Positions 57,838 to 64,000 of a stretch of DNA of 64,000 nt are shown one piece after another. Source of the stretch: Desarmillaria ectypa (lineage: Eukaryota > Basidiomycota > Agaricomycetes > Agaricales > Physalacriaceae). The number at the start of each line of letters is the position of its first letter. Within the stretch, counting starts at the first letter, position 1. The DNA is taken from positions 1,116,001 to 1,180,000 of the forward strand of contig JAUDYN010000005.1 in NCBI GenBank assembly GCA_030407005.1, written 5' to 3'. The position numbers and the translations under genes were made by a program. The notes below the pieces were generated by a model that was given only the letters and a program-made list of their open reading frames with translations, was not told the DNA's origin and did no database searches.

Positions 57838-57980
57838 TTCCAACAATGAAGCCTTTCCGCCCATATCTAGTTGTGAATATATCCTGAATCGATCAACATG
57901 TCCAGTTCAGTCGTCATGGAGGTAAGGTGTTTCAGAGAAATTATCATTAATCCTATCCTAGAGATGTGGTATATGCGCCA

Positions 57981-58952
57981 TTATTCGCTCCTCAATGTCC
58001 TTTCCACCATCGCAGCCGTATGGTCCCAGAGTTTTTGCCTCTGCTCTTCATCCCCAAAGTACCGCTTCTTTCCCAGATCCTCGCCTCTGCTTCCGATTCT
58101 GAACGCGCCTGCTGCCTTCTGCAGGGTCCCATGCCACATATACTCTGCACAATTCTCTGGTGGGATCAAAAATGGGTATGCCAGACCCATGATGAGCGGT
58201 GCAGTGTATCGGAAGATGGCGGAAGGTGATGCATAAACATAGTTTGTACGCACAGCTCCGGGATGAGCATGGATGAACGAATGGAGGGAATACCGTTGTG
58301 CGAAGCCCTAGATGCGCGTCAGTGTCCAGCGCTGATTACGAGGGAAAGTGGTACACACCTCAGACATCAAATCCAAGTACGTCGGCATTCTAAGCCCTAC
58401 TTTTGCGGCAGAATAACTCGTTTTCATATCCAAGTCATTGACATCGATGCTCCCTCCCTTTCCAGGCGCCATGACAGATACCACCTTGGATCCCTCCTCC
58501 TTGAGTGAACCCACCAAATCCTTCACAAACATCCATTTCGCGTAATACGCAACCGCCATTTTCTTGTCCATTCCCTCTGTCGTTTCTTCCCTCCCCGCTG
58601 TAGTGAGGTATCCTGTAGTGAGGACGAGAAAGTCCACCTTCTTTTCCCCAAGACGCCTCTTCACCTCTTCTGTAGCACTGGCGACGTTGGACATGAGGCT
58701 GGCGTCGCATGGGACAAATTCGCGGATAGGTTTCACTGATGAGGATGAGCAAGGAAATGAATCGATAATCTCCTGCGCAGCTTTGGCGTTTCTTCCGACA
58801 ATGATGATATTAGCGTTCCCTTGGGTATGAGAGGCGAGCGATTGGGCCATGGCTCGACCAATTCCAGCGGTACCCCCAAAGAAGACGGCGGTGGGCGTAG
58901 CCAGGGAGGAGAATATAGAGGTATTGGATGCTCGTATACTGGCGATGGACAT
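57981..58952 (-). CDS. Short-chain dehydrogenase/reductase (SDR)
   Basis: NAD(P)-dependent oxidoreductase of unknown substrate. The start at 58952 gives MSIASIRASNTSIFSSLATP. The Rossmann motif reads AVFFGGTAGIGRAMAQSLAS, followed by NIIIVGRNAKAAQEIIDSFP. The NNAG position is replaced by LVLTTGYLTT, and the catalytic pair is YSAAK. One intron near 58300-58350 joins LDLMSEV to GFAQRYSLHSFIHAHPGAVR and a C-terminal half with a hydrophobic patch (TAPLIMGLAYPFLIPP), ending VERTLRSE. It resembles fungal SDRs of unknown role. Convergent with NDUFB10, and divergent from HOM3. Confidence 0.87.
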
Positions 58953-59764
58953 GTTGGAGGTAATTATTCGACCTGACGGTGGGGAGTGGCTAAGTACGCA
59001 ATTTCTGCCGGCTACGTGACGCGTACTAGATCGCGTGTCCGTTCGGCACGATTATCACCGCCAACTATTGTAACCCGGCCGGTGGAAGGAAAATGAGAAA
59101 AGCAACCATGCTCCAGTAGTCAAAAGATTAAGAGTCTGCTTAGGGGAAACTAGGCCGGCGGGATCCGAAACTATTCAATGCATTCCGCGTATAGCGGTGG
59201 ACTCAGTGGGGTCATGCAGGTAGGCCATACGTATGTACCCGTCCTTGATGATTACTTGACTGAATGGAAACCAACACCAGTAAAACCGTGATGCAGGGCC
59301 AAAAGAATATATATTGTACCGCCGAAAGTCAATTAGAATTTCTTTTGGGAGAAAAGTCGGTTCCGTAGTGACTATGGGACCCTGTAGGTCCAGGTTACCT
59401 TGCCGCTGTCATGCAAAGTACGTACAGGGCCACGGTAACGTCAAGACAGCCAAAATGAAGAAAAACTAGGACGATATTTCTCAACCAACTTTTTGCCCAC
59501 CGACGTCGTCCCCCTGGTCCTCTGTTTTGTCGGCCTCAGTCACTTCATTGCCATCATACGTGATACCTTGTCAGGGCCGTAGACTGTCGTCGATAACGTC
59601 CAGTGCTTGGTGGCCATGGCGAGGGCTGGCGAAGAACGACCTAGTATCAGCCGGCTGTATGTTTTGTACTATGACACAAATGGCGATCACCTCATTATTG
59701 CCACCACCACTACCATATTTTACCCTACTCATGAGCTAGTTTCATTTCGTATCCATACCATCTA
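58953..59764. promoter_or_regulatory. Divergent promoter region SDR / HOM3
   Basis: 812 bp between two divergent start codons. Short frames only. The segment just upstream of HOM3 (59690-59764) is T/C-rich and probably its 5' leader. No regulatory motif can be named with confidence. Confidence 0.4.
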
Positions 59765-61749
59765 ATGTCTGGTTCTTCTACCCCGTCATCGTCCTCGTCG
59801 CCCTCCTCGTCGCCGGCATCATCGCCGCCGACAACGCCCCCAAATCTTCATCAAAACACCATCGATCCTTCGGCTCCATGGCTTGTACAGAAGTTTGGCG
59901 GAACCAGCATTGGAAAATTTGCTGTCAAGATCGCAGAAGATATCGTATCGTGCGTTAGTATTATGCTTTCCTTATACTCTGTCTTACACTTATGCAGGAA
60001 CTACATCGACTCGAATAAAGTCGCTATTGTATGCTCTGCACGATCTGGCTCTACCAAGGCACTAGGAACGACCAACCTCCTCCTGCGAGCCGCTTCCGAG
60101 GCCCTGGTCCGTCGAAAAACTGGCGGAGTCAGCATACCTGGAACTGGTACAGTGACACCGACACTTTTCGGCCGAATCAAGGATACGTCGCAGTCTCCGC
60201 CCATATCTCCCGTGAGGAGTAGATCCTCATCAGATCACCAGCACCAGACCTTCAACTGTCTCGCTCCGTTGGCCGTGCCCCAAGCGGGTCAGGAATTACC
60301 GGTTTACAATGTTACAGTTGATCTCATTCGCCAGGAGCACATCAATGCCGCCAGGCAGAGTGTTAGGGATCCTGACATCCGAAAAGAACTTGAGGCTGAG
60401 ATAGAAAGCGACTGTGACTGGCTTCGGAGCTTTTTGTTTGCATCGCAGGTAAGTAAAAAACGTCTGTTCATTTACCATTTTTTTTCTTAACTATGCAAAG
60501 GTCATCGACGAAATCTCTCCTCGTTCCCGAGATAGTATCATCGGGCTTGGTGAACGTCTGGCTTGTAAATTTATGACGGCCGTGCTCCGGGATCAAGGCA
60601 TCGACGCCGAGTATGTCTCACTCGAGGACATAGCACCGGAAATGGACGAGGACTCCTACGCTGATGGGTCTTTAGACCAAGCCTTCTACGACCGCCTCGC
60701 CATCGCCGTAGGCGAACGCATTGAACTTTGTGGGCGGCGTGTACCTGTAGTCACAGGTTTCTTTGGACCTGTTCCCGGTTCGTTATTACGACAAGTCGGG
60801 AGGGGCTACACGGACCTGCTTTCTGCCCTTCTCGCCGTTGGTGTCAAAGCATCAGAACTACAGATCTGGAAAGAGGTCGACGGGATCTTCACTGCGGACC
60901 CTCGCAAGGTGGCTACCGCGCGCGTGATCCCGCTCATCTCGCCCGATGAGGCGGCCGAGTTGACGTACTATGGGAGTGAAGTCGTGCATCCTTTTACGAT
61001 GGAGCAGGTCATTCGGAAGAAAATTCCCATTAGGATCAAGAATGTGGAGAATCCTGCAGGGTTGGGGACGGTTATTTATCCAGACCTGGAGGAGGGAGAG
61101 GAAGTTCCGGTCGCGAGACGGTCAGTTACAGACCAAGCTGAACTGGGTCAGGAGTGCAAGAGAGCGACCGCTGTGACCATCAAGGAGCGTATCATCGTGC
61201 TAAACGTTAATTCCAACAGGAAGAGCGTTTCGCATGGGTTCCTCGCAGGAATTTTCACCACGCTCGATAGATTCGGAGTCGTGGTGGATCTCATCAGCAC
61301 GAGTGAGGTGCATGTCAGTATGGCCATCGAAGATGGGTTAGTTCCGAAAATTATGGATCGTCTTGTTAGGGAGCTCCGCAAGAGCGGGACGGTGGGCTCA
61401 TACACTTATCCCTTCGATGTGTGATTCTGATGCTCTAGCGTAGGTATCTGTGCATCAAGATATGGCTATACTTTCCCTCGTAGGGAAACAGATGCGCAAT
61501 ATGGTTGGCATTGCGGGAAGCATGTTCACCACGCTTGCGAAGGGTAACGTCAACATAGAGATGATAAGCCAGGGGGCTAGTGAGATCAATATCTCATGTG
61601 TCATCGAGAGGAAGGACGCCGTCAAGGCCCTCAATCTCATACACCAGAGCTGCTTACAGATTCCGCCGCCATCGCAAGGAAGAAGTGAGTTCTCCGCCTT
61701 CCTCCCTCGAGATATACTACACGATGCTGATGGTGCATGGCTGAAGTAG
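59765..61749 (+). CDS. HOM3: Aspartokinase
   Basis: Phosphorylates aspartate in the first step of Met/Thr/Ile synthesis. It starts at 59765 with a Ser/Pro leader, then the kinase start APWLVQKFGGTSIGKFAVKI. Later blocks are KVAIVCSARSGSTKALGTTN, an inserted Ser-rich loop, VTGFFGPVPGSLLRQVGRGY, ELQIWKEVDGIFTADPRKVA and ELTYYGSEVVHPFTMEQVI. Two C-terminal ACT domains (RIIVLNVNSNRKSVSHGFLA and AILSLVGKQMRNMVGIAGSM) suggest feedback inhibition, by threonine in yeast. Introns lie near 59950-59997, 60449-60500 and 61391-61443. Stop at 61747-61749. Intact. Confidence 0.95.
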
Positions 61750-61980
61750 GGCCATGGCTATTCTAATGGCTAATCGCATCATATCTAAAAGTATAGTTTC
61801 GATATAGACAAAGTAGAAGAAGTTTTGGGAGCGATCTATTGGATTATAGTTGTGGCGTATCGCAGCGCTAAGCATCAACTGCTTGTGCACCTCACAGTCT
61901 TTCGTAGATACTGTTTCATGTATTGTTTGGTATTTTAAAACACACAGATCGAAGTCAAAAGGCCTTGTGTTCAAATAAGC

Positions 61981-63431
61981 CTACAAGGCTGCGAGACAAA
62001 TTACTGCTATGGAGATGACTACACCCGATATGGCTGCGAAAGCCATACTTGACGTCTCAGCAAGACGTACAGCTGCAGACGACCTGGAATTAGCAGTTTG
62101 TGAGTCGTATTGCTTGACAAGGATCACACAGAGCACTCACGATGCCGACGCAGTCTCCGATGTCGAAGATGTCGAGCTGGGAGAAGCAGAAGCAGACGAA
62201 GACGAAGAAGTGCCTCCATTCCCTACAAGTGCGCTGGAATTGAACGCCCGCGTCGTATTTGCCTGTAGTGTCCACTGAATCCCACTCAGGATATGGTCCA
62301 TGAACAATTCGTCCTTGGAAATGGACGTAAAGTGAGTACCTCCGCCCTCTTTCGACAGCACAACGAAGAACGAACCTCCCATGTTTCATTGAGATGTCCA
62401 AGACTCGTATAAAAACTACGCCCAGCAATACCGCCGCTCGTTACGCCAGCACCGCGTTCCTGGTACCACGCTTATGAAAGGCAATTAGCTAGCATTCCCT
62501 GCCTCTGATCATACATGTTATTTTTACCAATAGGATGAGGCTCTCCTTGATCGAAACGCCGCGTTCCATCATCTACAAAATACCTCTCAGTCGTATTCTT
62601 GATGTACTGAGCAACGTATCCACACCAGTATAACTCGATTCGTTTACTGTAAGAACAACGATGGCCCCCACAGACCTGGGATCTGATTTGAAATTGTACC
62701 TTGCTTTCAGAGTCAGTCGGAGCCTCGGTCATCACAGGCGCCAAGCGCACATTTCGTCCCGGACTGGCCAATCGGCAGGAAGGTTCTTCGTACTGGGATG
62801 AGACGCATCCAACACCACAATGGTCTGAAAGCCGTTCAGTTCTCTCGCGTGTTACTCCATGGGGAACTTGGGCGTACGGCATTTTGAATCTCAGGATGAT
62901 AATCAAAATAAGCACCTTCATAGACATCCATTTTGGGCTCAGATAGCATGAAGTAGTGGAGCTCTGAATACTGCTCACCCAGTTCATTTCCATAAAAGGC
63001 CGTCGTATTGAGCGTATCACTGGCTGAATGGATCCCAACAAAGTTTCCTCCTTTATTAAGATAATTTTGAAACGCGGTCTTGCCTGTATCGTCCAAAACT
63101 AGCACGAGGAAACGATGAGCCCCAACGGACTTGAAGCCATAAAGATAGCAGGCGTACCTTCTCCAGTGGTGCTCAAGAAAATAACGACATCATATCCCTC
63201 TAAACCCTGGTCTGTAAAAATATTCTTATCCTCCATGTTCTTAAAGTTTACATTTACTGCCGATTCTCTGGCTTGTAGAGCTTGAATAGCCGTGGGTATT
63301 GAATCATGTCGAAAGCCAGCAGTCGCAGTGTACACTAGTGCCCTGGCTGTTGCCCCGAATGCCGGGGTCGTACAGGTTGATAAGAGTGTTAGAAAGGGTA
63401 GAGAGATCAGGCCACAGGTGGTGGGAACCAT
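61981..63431 (-). CDS. Secreted ThuA-domain protein with GPI-like C-terminus
   Basis: ThuA-like (trehalose-utilisation, glutamine-amidotransferase-fold) protein of unknown reaction. ATG 63431 gives a signal peptide MVPTTCGLISLPFLTLLSTC; an in-frame Met at 63467 is an alternative. The core reads ARALVYTATAGFRHDSIPTA, DVVIFLSTTGE, FVGIHSASDTLNTTAFYGNE, YFDYHPEIQNATIVVLDASH, DEMYNFKSDPRSVGAIVVLT and GEPHPIAWYQERGAGVTSGG. It ends IAGRSFYTSLGHLNETWEDE and FMDHILSGIQWTL. A Ser-rich linker and a last exon ending in a hydrophobic stretch (SGVVISIAVICLAAL) suggest GPI anchoring at the cell surface. Stop at 61981-61983. Eight or so short introns; no lesion. Confidence 0.85.
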
Positions 63432-64000
63432 ACTCATTGAGAGCGGCCCAAGAGGCGAGAGCTGCATGTGTACTGATGATGTGATCAGAAGATGTCATAT
63501 CAGGAGAGTAAGCAAAGCATTTGCCTGATTTTCAACATGTCTCGGATCGTCTCGTTGAGTGTTCTAAAAATCAAAACTTTTAGATTGACTTTGTATTTTC
63601 CAATGTGTTCGGACTTTCAAGCGTGCTTCACTCGTCTGTGGAACATGACGGGTTCCCGGGTCCTCCTTGAGGGAATCATCTGATCTAATGCCGAACGGCC
63701 AGTATCTGGAGCTGAATGGACAAAGTCGTCTACCCTTGACGCATGGGTGTTGTGCTCTTGGTAACGAATACGTTTTTGACTTGTTCGCTCATCAATCGCC
63801 TACTCACTACTCAAGGATTGTGCCAGCATCCATCGTTTTACCAGTGCCTTCAACTGTTGCAGAATTTTAACCGCGTCGTGGAGTGGAGACTGTATTAGTA
63901 GCACGGCATTCAAGTTGAAATCTTGTGCATGGTCAGATTCATAGTACAAGTAGTACACTTGTGTAAACCCCCAGTCAGTTACATTGAGTTACTCTTTATT
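63432..64000. other. Intergenic to window end
   Basis: The upstream region of the ThuA gene. Small frames on both strands, none recognised. The window ends here without a partial gene that I can identify. Confidence 0.45.

Overview
This window is nuclear DNA from a filamentous basidiomycete, most likely a mushroom-forming Agaricomycete. Genes are densely packed on both strands. Almost all are broken by many short introns (about 45-70 nt, GT..AG), so complete proteins only appear after splicing small exons together. The gene set also fits: a GH18 chitinase with a CBM5/12 tail, a GH43 hydrolase, several secreted pepsin-like proteases, a MYND-finger protein and a 7TM receptor with a long Ser/Pro-rich tail. 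I saw no prokaryotic gene, CRISPR array, rRNA or convincing tRNA. All intron boundaries are my own by-eye splice calls and are not supported by transcripts.

Layout. 0-8 kb: secreted chitinase (-), a conserved multi-pass membrane protein (-), and a PHO84-type phosphate transporter (-) with two CACGTG boxes upstream. 8-12 kb: a LYR-motif protein (ETFRF1/LYRM5 type, +) and a C3HC/Rsm1 zinc-finger protein (+). 12.6-22.5 kb is a rearranged island. It holds a badly mutated, truncated ABCC transporter pseudogene ending in a 127-bp perfect inverted repeat, an intact GH43 gene, a polyprenol reductase, an ADP-ribosylglycohydrolase, a diverged second copy of the GH43 3' end, an inverted broken copy of the ADP-ribosylglycohydrolase, and a 65-bp element repeated upstream of MDM35 and NUP159. 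22.5-30.3 kb: nucleoporin NUP159 (+) and ribosome-biogenesis factor MAK16 (-). 30.4-33 kb: a solo LTR with flanking GTAC and a secreted aspartic protease. 33.6-50 kb: LAMMER kinase, AIFM3-type Rieske/FAD oxidoreductase, DNA polymerase eta, a 7TM receptor, CIA30, Ras, ICT1-like peptidyl-tRNA hydrolase, MYND protein. 51-55.4 kb: two tandem aspartic proteases. 56-63.5 kb: enoyl-CoA isomerase ending in SRL, complex I NDUFB10, a short-chain dehydrogenase, aspartokinase HOM3 and a ThuA-domain protein with a signal peptide and a GPI-like tail.

How the genes relate. Most are unrelated housekeeping genes. Two themes stand out. Mitochondrial biogenesis is well represented (ETFRF1, MDM35, AIFM3-like, CIA30, ICT1, NDUFB10). 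So is secreted degradation (chitinase, GH43, three A1 proteases, ThuA). I did not find a convincing undescribed multi-gene system. The most unusual structure is the 15-22.5 kb island of inverted, direct and broken duplications.
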